From Aureimonas sp. Leaf324 (GTDB lineage: Bacteria; Pseudomonadota; Alphaproteobacteria; Rhizobiales; Rhizobiaceae), in assembly GCF_001423245.1 (NCBI RefSeq), contig NZ_LMOH01000004.1, positions 1 through 64,000 of the forward strand: a stretch of 64,000 bases of DNA, written 5' to 3'. This document shows, piece after piece, positions 7,851 through 19,648 of the stretch. The first letter of the stretch is position 1. Every line of letters begins with the position of its first letter. The notes under the pieces are model-generated. The model was given only the letters and a program-made list of their open reading frames with translations. It had not been told where the DNA came from and made no database searches. The translations under genes and the position numbers were made by a program.

Positions 7851-9122
7851 TCAGAGGTCGAGGACGAGACGCTCCGGATCCTCCAGCGAGTCCTTGACCC
7901 GCACGAGGAAGGTCACGGCTTCCTTGCCGTCGACGATCCGGTGATCGTAGGACAGCGCGAGATACATCATCGGCCGGATCACGATCTGGCCGCCGACCAC
8001 CATCGGGCGCTCCTGGATCTTGTGCATGCCGAGGATACCCGACTGCGGCGCGTTCAGGATCGGCGTCGACATCAGCGAGCCGTAGACGCCGCCGTTGGTG
8101 ATCGTGAAGGTGCCGCCCTGCATGTCGGCCATGGTCAGCTGGTTGTCGCGCGCCGCCTTGGCGAGGCGCCCGAGCTCCTTCTCGATTTCGGCGATCGACA
8201 TCTGGTCGGCGTCGCGGATCACCGGGACGACGAGGCCCTTGTCGGTGCCCACCGCCATGCCGACATGGGCGTAGTTCTTGTAGATGATGTCGGTGCCGTC
8301 GATCTCGGCGTTCACCGCCGGGATCTCCTTCAGGGCATGCGTCACCGCCTTGGTGAAGAAGCCCATGAAGCCGAGCTTCACGCCGTGCTTCTTCTCGAAG
8401 ATGTCTTTGTACTTGGAGCGCAGCGACATCACCGCCGACATGTCCACCTCGTTGAAGGTGGTCAGCATCGCCGCCGTGTCCTGCGCGTCCTTGAGGCGGC
8501 GCGCGATGGTCTGGCGGAGCTTGGTCATCCGCACGCGCTCCTCGCGCGACGCGTCGTCGGCGGAGGAGGCCGGACGCGGGGCGGCCGGCGCCTTGGCCTG
8601 CGCCGGCGCGGCCGAGGGACCTCGAGCGATCGCGTCGATGACGTCGCCTTTCAGCACCTGGCCGCGCTTGCCCGAACCCTCGACGTCGGACGCCGAGAGG
8701 TTCTTCTCGGCCATCAGCTTGGCGGCCGAGGGGGCGGGCTGCGTGTCGCCCTGCGCGCCGCCCTGCGAGGGCGCGGCCGGCGCCGTGGAGGCGTTGCCGT
8801 AGCCCTGCGTCGCCGCGGGCTCGGGCGCCTTCGGCGCGTCGGCCTTGGGCGCCTCGGACTTCGGCGCCGACGCGCCGGCGGCACCCGCCTCGCCGATCAC
8901 CGCGATCAGCGCACCGACCTCGACCGTCTCGCCTTCCTTGACGAGGATTTCCGACAGGACGCCGGCGGCCGGCGCCGGAACCTCGACCGTGACCTTATCG
9001 GTTTCGAGCTCGGCGATCGTCTCGTCCTGCGCGACGGTGTCGCCCGCCTTCTTGAACCACTGGCCAATCGTGGCCTCGGTGACGGATTCGCCAAGGGTCG
9101 GGACTTTGACTTCGGTGCTCAT
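7851..9122 (-). CDS. sucB: Dihydrolipoyllysine succinyltransferase (OGDH E2)
   Basis: A 423-aa E2 subunit. The N-terminal lipoyl domain has the lipoylated K43 in ETDKVTVEV. It is followed by an Ala/Pro-rich linker, a peripheral subunit-binding domain around residues 140-175, a second flexible linker and the catalytic CAT-like domain. The active-site His394 and Asp398 lie in HRIVDG. The single lipoyl domain and the succinyltransferase-type N-terminus ([13 protein letters not shown]) mark the OGDH rather than the PDH E2. It transfers the succinyl group to CoA. It lies 55 bases after sucA. ATG at 9134 (MRSSK) is an alternative start. Confidence 0.95.
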   Translation of the reverse strand: MSTEVKVPTLGESVTEATIGQWFKKAGDTVAQDETIAELETDKVTVEVPAPAAGVLSEILVKEGETVEVGALIAVIGEAGAAGASAPKSEAPKADAPKAPEPAATQGYGNASTAPAAPSQGGAQGDTQPAPSAAKLMAEKNLSASDVEGSGKRGQVLKGDVIDAIARGPSAAPAQAKAPAAPRPASSADDASREERVRMTKLRQTIARRLKDAQDTAAMLTTFNEVDMSAVMSLRSKYKDIFEKKHGVKLGFMGFFTKAVTHALKEIPAVNAEIDGTDIIYKNYAHVGMAVGTDKGLVVPVIRDADQMSIAEIEKELGRLAKAARDNQLTMADMQGGTFTITNGGVYGSLMSTPILNAPQSGILGMHKIQERPMVVGGQIVIRPMMYLALSYDHRIVDGKEAVTFLVRVKDSLEDPERLVLDL

Positions 9123-9177
9123 CTTAGAAGATCTCATCGGAAAGGGTGTGGCGAGGGCGGGCGGGATACGGCGGCCC

Positions 9178-12100
9178 TCAGGCCGCCGTGGTTCCCAACG
9201 CTTCCTCCAGGAAGGCTTCGAGTTGGGCCATGTGCTTCGACATCGTGCCGACGGCCGGCGAGGCGGCCGCCTGACGGCCGGCATAGCGGGCGCGGCGCTT
9301 GGTCTCGCCGATGCGGTCGAGCACCCATTCGAGATAGGGCTCGATGAAGCTCCAGGCGCCCATGTTCTTGGGCTCCTCCTGGCACCAGACGATCTCGGCC
9401 TGTTTGAAGCGCGACAGCTCGTTGATCAGGGCCTTCGCCGGGAACGGATAGAGCTGCTCGACGCGCAGGAGGTAGATGTCGTCGATGCCCCGCTTCTCGC
9501 GCTCCTCCAGAAGGTCGTAATAGACCTTGCCGGTGCAGAGCACCACGCGGCGAATGTCCTTGTCCTTCTTCAGCTTCACCGTGACCGAGTTCGGCTTCAT
9601 CTCGGCGTCGTCCCACAGGAGGCGGTGGAACGTCGTGTCGCCCGCCAGCTCCGACAGGTCGGACGTCGCGCGCTTGTGGCGCAGGAGCGATTTGGGCGTC
9701 ATCAGGATCAGCGGCTTGCGGAAGTCGCGCTTCATCTGCCGGCGCAGGATGTGGAAGTAGTTCGCCGGCGTCGTGCAGTTGGCGACCTGCATGTTGTCCT
9801 GCGCGCAGGCCTGCAGGAAGCGCTCGAGGCGCGCCGAGGAGTGCTCCGGCCCCTGCCCCTCGTAGCCGTGCGGCAGCAGCATCACGAGGCCCGACATGCG
9901 CAGCCACTTGGCTTCTCCGCTCGAGATGAACTGGTCGATCACGACCTGCGCGCCGTTCACGAAGTCGCCGAACTGGGCCTCCCAGAGCGTCAGCGCGTTC
10001 GGCTCGGCGAGCGAGTAGCCGTATTCGAAGCCGAGCACGGCCTCTTCCGAGAGCATCGAGTTGATGACCTCGTAGTTCGCCTGGCCCTTCACGAGGTGGG
10101 ACAGCGGGATGTAGCGACTCTCGTCGCGCTGGTCGTAGAGGACCGAGTGGCGCTGCGAGAACGTGCCGCGCTCCGAATCCTGGCCCGACAGGCGGATCGG
10201 CGTGCCCTCGGCGAGCAGCGAGGCGAAGGCCAGCGCCTCGCCGGTCGCCCAGTCGAGGTTCTCGCCGGTCTCGATCGCCTTGGCGCGGTTGTCGAGGAAG
10301 CGGCCGATGGTCTTGTGGACCTCGAAGCCCTCGGGCACCTCGGTGAGCTTCTGACCGAGCTCCTTCAGCGTCTTCACCGGCACGCCGGTGACGCCGCGGC
10401 GCTGCTCGTCCTCGTCGTCGGCGCGGCGAAGGCCCGACCACGCGCCGTCCAGCCAGTCGGCCTTGTTCGGGTTGTAGCTCTGGCCCGCCTCGTACTCGCC
10501 TTCCAGCTGCGTGCGGAACTCGGCCTTGCGCGCCTCGACGTCGCCGTCCGACAGGACGCCGGCCTCGACGAGCTTCCGGGCGTAGATTTCGAGCGTCGTC
10601 TTATGCTCGCGGATCTTGCGATACATGATCGGCTGCGTGAAGCCGGGCTCGTCGCCCTCGTTGTGGCCGAAGCGGCGGTAGCAGAACATGTCGACCACCA
10701 CCGGCTTGTGGAAGGTCTGCCGGTACTCGATCGCGATCTTCGCCGCATAGGTCACGGCTTCCGGATCGTCGCCGTTGACGTGGAAGATCGGGGCCTCGAC
10801 CATCTTCGCCACATCGGACGGATAGGGCGAGGAGCGCGAGAAGCGCGGGTTGGTGGTGAAGCCGATCTGGTTGTTGATGATGAAGTGCAACGTGCCGCCG
10901 ACGCGGTGGCCCTTGAGGCCCGACAGGCCGAAGCACTCGGCGACGACGCCCTGGCCGGCGAAGGCCGCGTCGCCGTGGATGAGGAGCGGCAGCACCTGGT
11001 TGCGCACCTCCTGCGGCACCACCTCGGTGCGGGTGCGACCGCCGCCGAGCTGGTCCTGCTTGGCGCGCGCCTTGCCCATGACCACCGGGTTGACGATCTC
11101 GAGATGCGAGGGGTTGGCCGTCAGCGACAGGTGGACCGAGTTGTTGTCGAACTCGCGGTCCGCCGAGGCGCCCAGATGATACTTGACGTCGCCCGAGCCC
11201 TCGACGTCCTCGGGCTTGTAGGAGCCGCCCTTGAACTCGTGGAAGATCGCGCGGCGCGGCTTGCCCATGACCTGGGCGAGCACGTTGAGGCGACCGCGAT
11301 GGGCCATGCCCAGCACGATCTCCTTGAGGCCCATCTGGCCGCCGCGCTTGATGATCTGCTCGAGCGCGGGGATCAGCGCCTCGCCGCCGTCGAGGCCGAA
11401 GCGCTTGGTGCCCTTGTACTTGACGTCGATGAACTTCTCGAAGCCTTCCGCCTCGATCAGCTTGTTGAGGATGGCGCGCTTGCCCTGGTCGGTGAACTCG
11501 ACGCCCTTGTTGGCGCCCTCCATGCGCTCCTGGATCCACTGCTTCTCCAGCGGATTGGAAATGTGCATGAACTCGACGCCGACCGTGCCGCAGTAAGTGC
11601 GCTTCAGGATGTCGACCATCTGGCGGACGGTCGCGAACTCCATGCCGAGCACGTTGTCGATGAAGATGCGGCGGTCGAGATCGGCCTCGGTGAAGCCGTA
11701 GTTCTCAGGGGAGAGCTCGTGATAGTCGTCTTCCGGCGCGGCAAGGCCCAGCGGGTCGAGTTTGGCGTGGAGATGGCCGCGCACCCGGTAGGCGCGGATC
11801 AGCATCAGCGCGCGCACCGAATCGCGCGTCGCCTGCAGGATCGCGGCCTCGGAGGGCGCCTCGCCCTTCGGCGCCGCGGCGCTCGCCTTGTCGCGCAGCT
11901 TCTTCTCGACGCGGATCTCCGCCTCGCCCCAGTTGCCGTCGAGCGCGGCGACGAGCTCGCCGTTCGGCGTCACCGGCCAGTTGGCGCGCGTCCAGGACGG
12001 CCCTTCCGCATTCTTGACGACGGTCGCCTTGTCGTCGGCGACCTGGCCGAAGAACTCGCGCCATTCGGCGGCCACCGAGGACGGGTCGCGCTCGTAGGCG

Positions 12101-12186
12101 GCGGCCAGCGTCTCGATGTAGTCGGCATTGCCGCCATAGAGGAAGGAGGTCGCCGCGAAGGTCTCGTTCGCCGGATTGCGTGCCAT
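9178..12186 (-). CDS. sucA: 2-Oxoglutarate dehydrogenase E1
   Basis: A 1002-aa thiamine-diphosphate enzyme of usual length (family about 930-1000). The N-terminal E2-docking segment is followed by the ThDP-binding core with [13 protein letters not shown] and [12 protein letters not shown], and then by [12 protein letters not shown]. The C-terminal transketolase-like domain contains [18 protein letters not shown]. It decarboxylates 2-oxoglutarate and succinylates the E2 lipoyl group. It is the first gene of the sucA-sucB pair and lies 250 bases after sucD, with a hairpin in between that could modulate expression. Confidence 0.96.
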   Translation of the reverse strand: MARNPANETFAATSFLYGGNADYIETLAAAYERDPSSVAAEWREFFGQVADDKATVVKNAEGPSWTRANWPVTPNGELVAALDGNWGEAEIRVEKKLRDKASAAAPKGEAPSEAAILQATRDSVRALMLIRAYRVRGHLHAKLDPLGLAAPEDDYHELSPENYGFTEADLDRRIFIDNVLGMEFATVRQMVDILKRTYCGTVGVEFMHISNPLEKQWIQERMEGANKGVEFTDQGKRAILNKLIEAEGFEKFIDVKYKGTKRFGLDGGEALIPALEQIIKRGGQMGLKEIVLGMAHRGRLNVLAQVMGKPRRAIFHEFKGGSYKPEDVEGSGDVKYHLGASADREFDNNSVHLSLTANPSHLEIVNPVVMGKARAKQDQLGGGRTRTEVVPQEVRNQVLPLLIHGDAAFAGQGVVAECFGLSGLKGHRVGGTLHFIINNQIGFTTNPRFSRSSPYPSDVAKMVEAPIFHVNGDDPEAVTYAAKIAIEYRQTFHKPVVVDMFCYRRFGHNEGDEPGFTQPIMYRKIREHKTTLEIYARKLVEAGVLSDGDVEARKAEFRTQLEGEYEAGQSYNPNKADWLDGAWSGLRRADDEDEQRRGVTGVPVKTLKELGQKLTEVPEGFEVHKTIGRFLDNRAKAIETGENLDWATGEALAFASLLAEGTPIRLSGQDSERGTFSQRHSVLYDQRDESRYIPLSHLVKGQANYEVINSMLSEEAVLGFEYGYSLAEPNALTLWEAQFGDFVNGAQVVIDQFISSGEAKWLRMSGLVMLLPHGYEGQGPEHSSARLERFLQACAQDNMQVANCTTPANYFHILRRQMKRDFRKPLILMTPKSLLRHKRATSDLSELAGDTTFHRLLWDDAEMKPNSVTVKLKKDKDIRRVVLCTGKVYYDLLEEREKRGIDDIYLLRVEQLYPFPAKALINELSRFKQAEIVWCQEEPKNMGAWSFIEPYLEWVLDRIGETKRRARYAGRQAAASPAVGTMSKHMAQLEAFLEEALGTTAA

Positions 12187-12388
12187 GATGATGACAAAGC
12201 GGCCCCCGCTTCTTCAGCGAACGCCGTCTCCCTGAAAGATGATCGGAGGCGGAAGGCCAAGGGCCCCCGCCGCTCACTCGAACGCGTTCGGCTGAAAGGT
12301 CGCCCGCCGGGTCAAGACCCGAGGAGCGGCCGCGCGGGCCGAAACGCCGCGCGGCTGGCTTCACGTATCATTCCGGCCAGATAGGGGC

Positions 12389-12414
12389 GCGATCGTTAAA
12401 AATCGAATGATCGC
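12389..12414. promoter_or_regulatory. A/T-looped hairpin between sucD and sucA
   Basis: Arms GCGATCGTT and AATGATCGC (one mismatch or wobble) flank the A/T-rich loop AAAAATCG. In the direction of transcription it sits 23 bases after the sucD stop and about 200 bases before sucA. It could be an attenuator, processing site or partial terminator separating sucCD from sucAB. Confidence 0.4.
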
Positions 12415-12436
12415 CCCCGTCCTGACCCTTCGGTCG

Positions 12437-13339
<903 letters not shown>

Positions 13340-13441
13340 GTGGTGCGCAGGGCTCCCAGCGAAGGTTCGGCACACTCGGGCGAGGTGCTGCCGAATTTCA
13401 AGTTGAAACCGAAGGCCAGACCCTTCGGCTCGATGACAAAT

Positions 13442-13780
13442 TCAGTTCCAGCTCCGACGAAGCTGGCGAGATCGATCGGGTCGGCGCTCCATCGTCGACC
13501 CTGCGAAGAACGCGAGGCTGAGAAGCGCTGTCGCCCAGATGAAGACCCACGCCATGAAGATCGCGAGCCCGGCCGGGCCATCTACATCCAAACTTTGTAT
13601 CCAAGCCTGAAAGCAGACCGGCCCTAGAATGTTGCCGGCGACAAAGGTGTCGCCGACCAAAGTTCTGCCGTGGGGAACGAAGCGACCAAGCACCATGAGG
13701 GCGCGACAGGTCAGGACGAGGACCATGGCTGCCAGCGCAGCGGCGAGAATGGACGGAACCGATAGGATCAGAAGTTCCAT
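13442..13780 (-). CDS. Small inner-membrane protein inserted between sucC and sucD
   Basis: A 112-aa protein with about three hydrophobic helices: residues 3-35, roughly 45-62, and 70-93 ([20 protein letters not shown]). It ends in a short basic tail, [12 protein letters not shown]. The ATG at 13780 is only 17 bases after the sucC stop, with a weak GGCGGA upstream, so it would be cotranscribed in the suc operon. Composition is typical of a real membrane protein. No family is recognised and its presence inside sucCD is unusual. It could be a recent insertion or an unannotated operon member. Confidence 0.6.
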   Translation of the reverse strand: MELLILSVPSILAAALAAMVLVLTCRALMVLGRFVPHGRTLVGDTFVAGNILGPVCFQAWIQSLDVDGPAGLAIFMAWVFIWATALLSLAFFAGSTMERRPDRSRQLRRSWN

Positions 13781-13797
13781 TCCGCCGGCGCCTTCGG

Positions 13798-14988
<1,191 letters not shown>

Positions 14989-15381
14989 GAAAGCTTCCCG
15001 TTGCGGATGGCTGCGAGGGACGAGGGAGACGACGTCGGGGCGCCCGGACCGCCGTTCCACGTGCCCGGCATGGCGGCACGCCGCGCGGCGGTGGAGGACA
15101 GGGGAGGTCTCGTCATCGGACGCCCTTCGGGTTCCTGGATGCGGCCCGCATTCCCGGGGGCCGGGCAGGCCGGTCGATGCGACCGTCACGGCATCCGGGA
15201 CGGACGCGCCTCAAGGTCCTGCGTCGGGCAGGGGGATACTCCGTGCGGGCGGCGGGTGCAATGGCCGCAGCGCAGCGCAAGGGAATTCAACCGGTTAGGC
15301 TATGTGGGGCTTACGTAAGCGTCATTCGTTTCCCGGCATGATTCCAACGACGTGGCCGTTTGCGGCCTTGTCGGAAAATTT
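14989..15381. other. Gap between zapE and sucC (promoter region, no gene)
   Basis: I find no coding sequence. The stretch should hold the suc-operon promoter. It contains a perfect 12-bp palindrome GCTTACGTAAGC (15309-15320) and a small GGCCG/CGGCC hairpin (15354-15367) just past the zapE stop. Many Hyphomicrobiales have the malate dehydrogenase gene in this position, and I see no remnant of it. Confidence 0.6.
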
Positions 15382-16584
15382 TCATGCACGTTCGACGCTT
15401 TCCAGGCGTTCCACTCCGCTCCGCCGCCGTTCGGCCTCCGCGAGATAGGCGTCGGAGCGCATCTCGATCAGCCGCGACACCGTGCGGTCGAACTCGAACG
15501 CCTCCGTGCCGCTGGGGGCGCGGTAAAGCGCGTTGGCGGGCGCGGCGGCCGAGACCACCACCCGGCGATGGGCGTCGTAGAGCGTATCGACGAGAAGGAT
15601 GAAGCGCTTGGCCTCGTTGCGTTCCGCCGCGGCCATCACCGGCACGCCGTCGACCATCACCGTGTGGTAGCGCGCGGCGATCGCCAGGAAGTCGGCGGCG
15701 CCGAGCGGCCGGGAGCAGAGGTCGGCGAAGGCGAAGCGCGCGGCGCCCCCACCCGCCCGCGGCACGGCGATCGAGCGCCCGCGGAACGGCAGGGTTTCCG
15801 GGCCTTCCGGCGCGGGCCCGAGGATCGAGCGCCACAGCGCGTCCATCCGCCGGTCCGTCTCGGGGCCGAGCGGCGTGAGGTAGAGGTCGCCCGCCCCGAT
15901 CGTCTCCATCCGGTAGTCGGTCGGTGCGTCGAGGAAGAGGATGTCGGTGTGGCGTTTGAGCGTCTCGACGAAGGGCAGGAACAGCGGCCGGTTCAGCCCG
16001 TCGCGGTAGAGATCGTCCGGCGCGACGTTGGAGGTCGCGACCAGCGTCAGCCCGCGCGCGAAGAGCGCGTCGAAGAGGCGCGACAGGATCATCGCGTCGG
16101 CGATGTCGGTCACGGTGAACTCGTCGAAGCAGAGGAGCCGCGTCTCGGTCGCGACGGCGTCCGCCACCGGCGGGATCGGGTCATCGCCCTTCGCCTCCCC
16201 CGCCTTCACCGCCGCACGGTGCGCGTTGATGCGCCCGTGCATCTCGGCCATGAACTCGTGGAAGTGGAGGCGTCGCTTGCCGTCCACCGGTGCTGTCTGG
16301 AAGAACAGGTCCATCAGCATGGACTTGCCGCGCCCGACCGAGCCGTGGATGTAGACGCCGCGCGGCGCGGCCGGCCTCTCCCGTTTGCCGAACAGCCAGC
16401 CGAGCGCGCTGGACTTCACGGGAAGCGACGCGGCCTTCAGCTCGCGCCCCAACCGGTCGAGGCGGTCGGCGACGCCGGCTTGGACCGGGTCCTCGCGCAG
16501 GGATCCGGCCGCCACGCGCCGGGCGAGTTCGGCCCGCACGGGTCCGCGCTCGCCCCCGACGGAGCCGTAGCCTTGGTGCGGCAT
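15382..16584 (-). CDS. zapE: ZapE/AFG1-type ATPase
   Basis: A 400-aa P-loop ATPase of the AFG1/ZapE family. It has Walker A GSVGRGKS (residues 81-88), Walker B LLCFDEF, the sensor-like LVATSNVAPDDLY and the family-specific FLPFVETLKRH. In enterobacteria ZapE modulates the FtsZ ring, and mitochondrial AFG1 acts in respiratory-chain protein turnover. The ATG has GGAAGG at good spacing. The upstream position relative to the suc operon is conserved in the order. Confidence 0.9.
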   Translation of the reverse strand: MPHQGYGSVGGERGPVRAELARRVAAGSLREDPVQAGVADRLDRLGRELKAASLPVKSSALGWLFGKRERPAAPRGVYIHGSVGRGKSMLMDLFFQTAPVDGKRRLHFHEFMAEMHGRINAHRAAVKAGEAKGDDPIPPVADAVATETRLLCFDEFTVTDIADAMILSRLFDALFARGLTLVATSNVAPDDLYRDGLNRPLFLPFVETLKRHTDILFLDAPTDYRMETIGAGDLYLTPLGPETDRRMDALWRSILGPAPEGPETLPFRGRSIAVPRAGGGAARFAFADLCSRPLGAADFLAIAARYHTVMVDGVPVMAAAERNEAKRFILLVDTLYDAHRRVVVSAAAPANALYRAPSGTEAFEFDRTVSRLIEMRSDAYLAEAERRRSGVERLESVERA

Positions 16585-16680
16585 GGGTCATGACCTTCCG
16601 GGAAAGAGGCCCGGGCAGCTCGTTTCATCTGTGAAACGAAGGGCGGCGGAAGCGCGGCGCCGGGGCTTGAAGCGGTGCCG

Positions 16681-16713
16681 CGCCAGACGAAGGCGCAGCA
16701 CCGTCGTCTGGCG
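16681..16713. terminator. Hairpin after the Omp19-like gene
   Basis: Perfect 10-bp arms CGCCAGACGA / TCGTCTGGCG with a 13-base loop, starting a few bases past the stop of the minus-strand lipoprotein gene. There is no T run, so it may be a processing or weak termination structure. Confidence 0.55.
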
Positions 16714-16716
16714 CGA

Positions 16717-17268
16717 CTAGCGGTAGAGGCTGACCGACTGGCCGCCGCTGGTGGTGCCTTCGTAGCGCGTGCCGCCCGTGTTGTTGAGCGTCGCCACGGT
16801 GGAGCCGCCCGAATCCTTCAGCACCACCTGGTTGCCCGAGACGTCCCAGGCCGAGACGTCGGCCACCTGGCCGGGGCAGCCGCGCGAGGCGGCGCGGTAG
16901 CCGCCCGTCCACTGCGTCAGCGCCATGAAGATCTGGCAGTTGCCGCCGCCCGACGACACGCGCCAGGCGCCGACCAGCCCTTCGCGCGTCACCGGCGCGG
17001 CCGAAGCGGTCTGCGTCGGGGCGGGCGTCTGCGCAGGGGTCGAGGCGTCCGCCGTCGGGGTCACGGGCGCCGCGGTCACGGGCGCCGCCGGCGGCGGCGG
17101 CGGGGGCGGCAGCTGGTTGGAATAGACCTGGCCGGTCGGGGCCGCGCGCAGGGGAGCGGGACTGCGGACATTGCTGCCGCCGCCGCCGAAGCTCGGGCTC
17201 GCCGACTGGCAGCCGGCAAGAGCCAGCACGGCCGCAAGGCCGAAGCCCATCCTGATCATCTGGGTCAT
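16717..17268 (-). CDS. Omp19-like lipoprotein, AprI/Inh-type protease inhibitor
   Basis: A 183-aa lipoprotein. The signal peptide ends in LALAGC. A Gly/Pro-rich linker with a run of eight prolines (about residues 50-60) follows, and then a C-terminal beta-barrel inhibitor domain (about residues 90-183). The domain is GAWRVSSGGGNCQI ... CPGQVADVSAWDV ... YEGTTSGGQSVSLYR. Layout and motif order match Brucella Omp19, an outer-membrane lipoprotein that inhibits host and bacterial proteases. The two domain cysteines are retained. ATG at 17268 has GGGGAACGGGG upstream. Confidence 0.8.
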   Translation of the reverse strand: MTQMIRMGFGLAAVLALAGCQSASPSFGGGGSNVRSPAPLRAAPTGQVYSNQLPPPPPPPAAPVTAAPVTPTADASTPAQTPAPTQTASAAPVTREGLVGAWRVSSGGGNCQIFMALTQWTGGYRAASRGCPGQVADVSAWDVSGNQVVLKDSGGSTVATLNNTGGTRYEGTTSGGQSVSLYR

Positions 17269-17566
17269 CCCCGTTCCCCGTCGTTGGTTGCCGCGCGAGA
17301 TCGCGCCGTCCGCATCACCGGCTGTAGAAAGGGTGTTTACCATGTTCCGCAAGCAAAGCGCCCGCAAATCCGGCGGCCGTCCCCAGCGCTGTGTCCGCCG
17401 TGCAACGCCGGCCGCGACCTGCCCGAACGGGCGGGCGGGAAAGAATGTTTCCCTTATCAATCGCGTCGCAGCATGGACATGCTTCGGCCCGCGCGCCCTC
17501 ATGCCCTAGATAGGGATCCTTCCCGCACGCCCGTCCGAGGCGTGCGCTTCCTCTCGGAGTTTCCCG

Positions 17567-18928
17567 ATGGCCGCCCCCGCTGCCGCCGCCCCGTCCCGGC
17601 CGAAAAAGCCGCTCTGGACGAATTTCGGCTTTCAGATCCTCGTCGCCCTCGTGCTCGGCATCGTGCTCGGTCTTGTCGCCCGCTCCCTGGGGCCCGGGGC
17701 GGACGGGCCGAACTGGCTGACGCAGACGCTCGCAACCGTCGGCTCGTCCTTCGTCTCGCTTCTGCGCACCGTGGTGCCGGTTCTCGTTTTCACGGCGATC
17801 GTCGCCTCGATCGCCAACCTTCGCGCGCTGGACAACGCGGCGCGCCTCGTCTGGCAGACGCTTCTCTGGTTCGCGATCACCGCCTTCATCGCGGTCCTGA
17901 TCGGCATCGCGCTCGGGCTGATCTTCCAGCCGGGCCTCGGCACCTCGGTGGCGCGCGAGGCGGCCGCCGCGCCCGCCCGCTCCGGCTCCTGGCTCGATTT
18001 CCTCACCGGCCTGATCCCGTCCAACATCCTCGGCCTCCAGGCGTCCACCAGCCTTCGCGAGGGCGGCGCCTCGACCAGCCTCAACTTCAACGTCCTCCAG
18101 ATCCTCGTGATCTCGATCGCGGTCGGCGTCGCGGCGCTGAAGGTCGGCGAGGCCGCCGAGCCCTTCCTCGCCTTCAACCGCTCGTTCCTGAAGATCGTCC
18201 ACAAGGTGCTCTGGTGGATCATCCGTCTGACGCCGATCGCGACCGTCGGTCTCCTCGGCAACGCGGTGGCGGTCTACGGGTGGGAGACGCTCGCCCAGCT
18301 CGGCACCTTCGCCGCCGCGATCTATGTCGGCCTCGCGCTGGTGCTCTTCGTGGTCTATCCGACGCTTCTCCTCGCGCACGGCCTCAGCCCCTTGCGCTAC
18401 TTTCAGGGCGCCTGGCCCGCCATCCAGTTTGCCTTCGTGTCGCGCTCCTCGATCGGCACGATGCCGATCACCGAGCGGGTGACGGAAAAGAGCCTCGGCG
18501 TGCCGCGCGAGTATTCGAGCTTCGCGGTGCCGCTCGGCTCGACCACCAAGATGGACGGCTGCGCCTCGATCTACCCGGCGATCTCGGCGATCTTCGTCGC
18601 CCAGTTCTTCGGCGTGCCGCTCGGGATCGAGGACTATCTCCTGATCGTCTTCGTCGCGGTCGTCGGCTCGGCGGCGACCGCCGGCCTCACCGGCGCGACC
18701 GTGATGCTGACGCTGACGCTCTCGACGCTCGGCCTGCCGCTCGAGGGCGTCGGGCTCCTCCTGGCCATCGACCCGATCCTCGACATGGGCCGCACGGCCG
18801 TCAACGTCGCGGGACAGGCGCTGGTGCCGACCATCGTCGCCAAGCGCCAGGGCATCCTCGACGAGGCCGCCTTCAACCGCGCCGGATCGATCGAGGCCCT
18901 CGACGCCGGCCCGGTGCCGGCCGAGTAA
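17567..18928 (+). CDS. Dicarboxylate/amino acid:cation symporter (DAACS)
   Basis: A 453-aa transporter with about eight membrane helices plus two re-entrant loops. Signature regions are SRSSIGTMPIT (the serine-rich HP1 loop, normally SSSA/TLP), PLGSTTKMDG (helix 7, usually PLGATxNMDG) and ILDMGRTAVNVAG (helix 8). The substitutions, especially lysine in place of asparagine in TKMDG, make it divergent from DctA and GltP, so the substrate is unsure: C4-dicarboxylate, glutamate/aspartate or cystine. CGGAG lies 8 bases before the ATG. A strong terminator follows. Confidence 0.85.
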   Translation: MAAPAAAAPSRPKKPLWTNFGFQILVALVLGIVLGLVARSLGPGADGPNWLTQTLATVGSSFVSLLRTVVPVLVFTAIVASIANLRALDNAARLVWQTLLWFAITAFIAVLIGIALGLIFQPGLGTSVAREAAAAPARSGSWLDFLTGLIPSNILGLQASTSLREGGASTSLNFNVLQILVISIAVGVAALKVGEAAEPFLAFNRSFLKIVHKVLWWIIRLTPIATVGLLGNAVAVYGWETLAQLGTFAAAIYVGLALVLFVVYPTLLLAHGLSPLRYFQGAWPAIQFAFVSRSSIGTMPITERVTEKSLGVPREYSSFAVPLGSTTKMDGCASIYPAISAIFVAQFFGVPLGIEDYLLIVFVAVVGSAATAGLTGATVMLTLTLSTLGLPLEGVGLLLAIDPILDMGRTAVNVAGQALVPTIVAKRQGILDEAAFNRAGSIEALDAGPVPAE

Positions 18929-18934
18929 GGCTTC

Positions 18935-18965
18935 GGCCCCCGGCGGCCGGAGGCTGCCGGGGGCC
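18935..18965 (+). terminator. Terminator after the DAACS symporter gene
   Basis: Perfect 10-bp arms GGCCCCCGGC / GCCGGGGGCC with an 11-base loop, followed by TTCTATC, starting six bases after the stop. Confidence 0.8.
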
Positions 18966-18985
18966 TTCTATCATTGGAGCGCCGC

Positions 18986-19648
18986 TCAGATGACAGCGTC
19001 TTCCACGTCGACCAGCGGGCGCTGGAAGTCGCCGGTCTCGGCATCCATCGCCCACAGCTCGGCGGTCGAGATGTCGAACCACGCGCCGTAGAGGTTGAGC
19101 TCGCCCGCCCGCTCGCGTGCGGCGATGTAGGGGAAGGTACGAAGGTTGGCGATCGAGGTGCGGATCGAGATCCGCTCCAGCGCCGTCTGCCGCTCGCCCG
19201 ACGTCATCAGCTCGTTGGCCGCCACCGTCTCGGCGACGGGCTGCAGGATGCTCATCCACTTGCCGATGAAGTCGCCGGGCGACAGCGGCGCGGCGCCGGT
19301 GGTCAGCGCCGCCTTGATGCCGCCGCAGCGGCCGTGGCCCATCACCACGATGTTCTTCACCTTCAGCGCCTGCACCGCGAATTCCAGCGCGGCGGACGTG
19401 CCGTGGAACTCGCCGTCCGGGTTGTAGGGCGGCACGAGGTTGGCGACGTTGCGCACCACGAAGAGCTCGCCGGCGCCGGCACCGAAGATCGTCTCGGGCG
19501 CGGCGCGCGAGTCGCAGCAGGCGATGACCATGGTCTCCGGCGTCTGGCCGTCGCGCGCCAGCGCCCGATAGGTCTGCGTTTCCTGAAGATAGCGGCCCTG
19601 CACGAAACTGCGGTAGCCGGACACGAGGGCATCGGGGAGAAGGGTCAT
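18986..19648 (-). CDS. Beta-carbonic anhydrase (alternative internal start)
   Basis: From ATG 19648 the frame encodes a complete 220-aa beta-class carbonic anhydrase. The zinc ligands are C44 (CCDSR), H105 and C108 (GHGRCGG), with the Asp46/Arg48 dyad. GGAG precedes the ATG at about 6 bases, so internal initiation could yield the free enzyme in addition to the fusion described for 18986-20473. It interconverts CO2 and bicarbonate for carboxylases and pH balance. If only one start is used I cannot tell which from sequence. Confidence 0.75.
   Translation of the reverse strand: MTLLPDALVSGYRSFVQGRYLQETQTYRALARDGQTPETMVIACCDSRAAPETIFGAGAGELFVVRNVANLVPPYNPDGEFHGTSAALEFAVQALKVKNIVVMGHGRCGGIKAALTTGAAPLSPGDFIGKWMSILQPVAETVAANELMTSGERQTALERISIRTSIANLRTFPYIAARERAGELNLYGAWFDISTAELWAMDAETGDFQRPLVDVEDAVI

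Noticed and set aside
8845-12384. Very long open frame on the plus strand opposite sucB/sucA
   Set aside because: Antisense shadow caused by high GC and codon-position bias. The composition (Arg/Leu/Val/Asp-rich, no domains) is non-biological, and the minus strand encodes unmistakable SucA and SucB.
15054-15063. GTTCCACGTG, a possible fifth parS site
   Set aside because: Only one half of the palindrome is present. The other half reads CCCG instead of AAAC.
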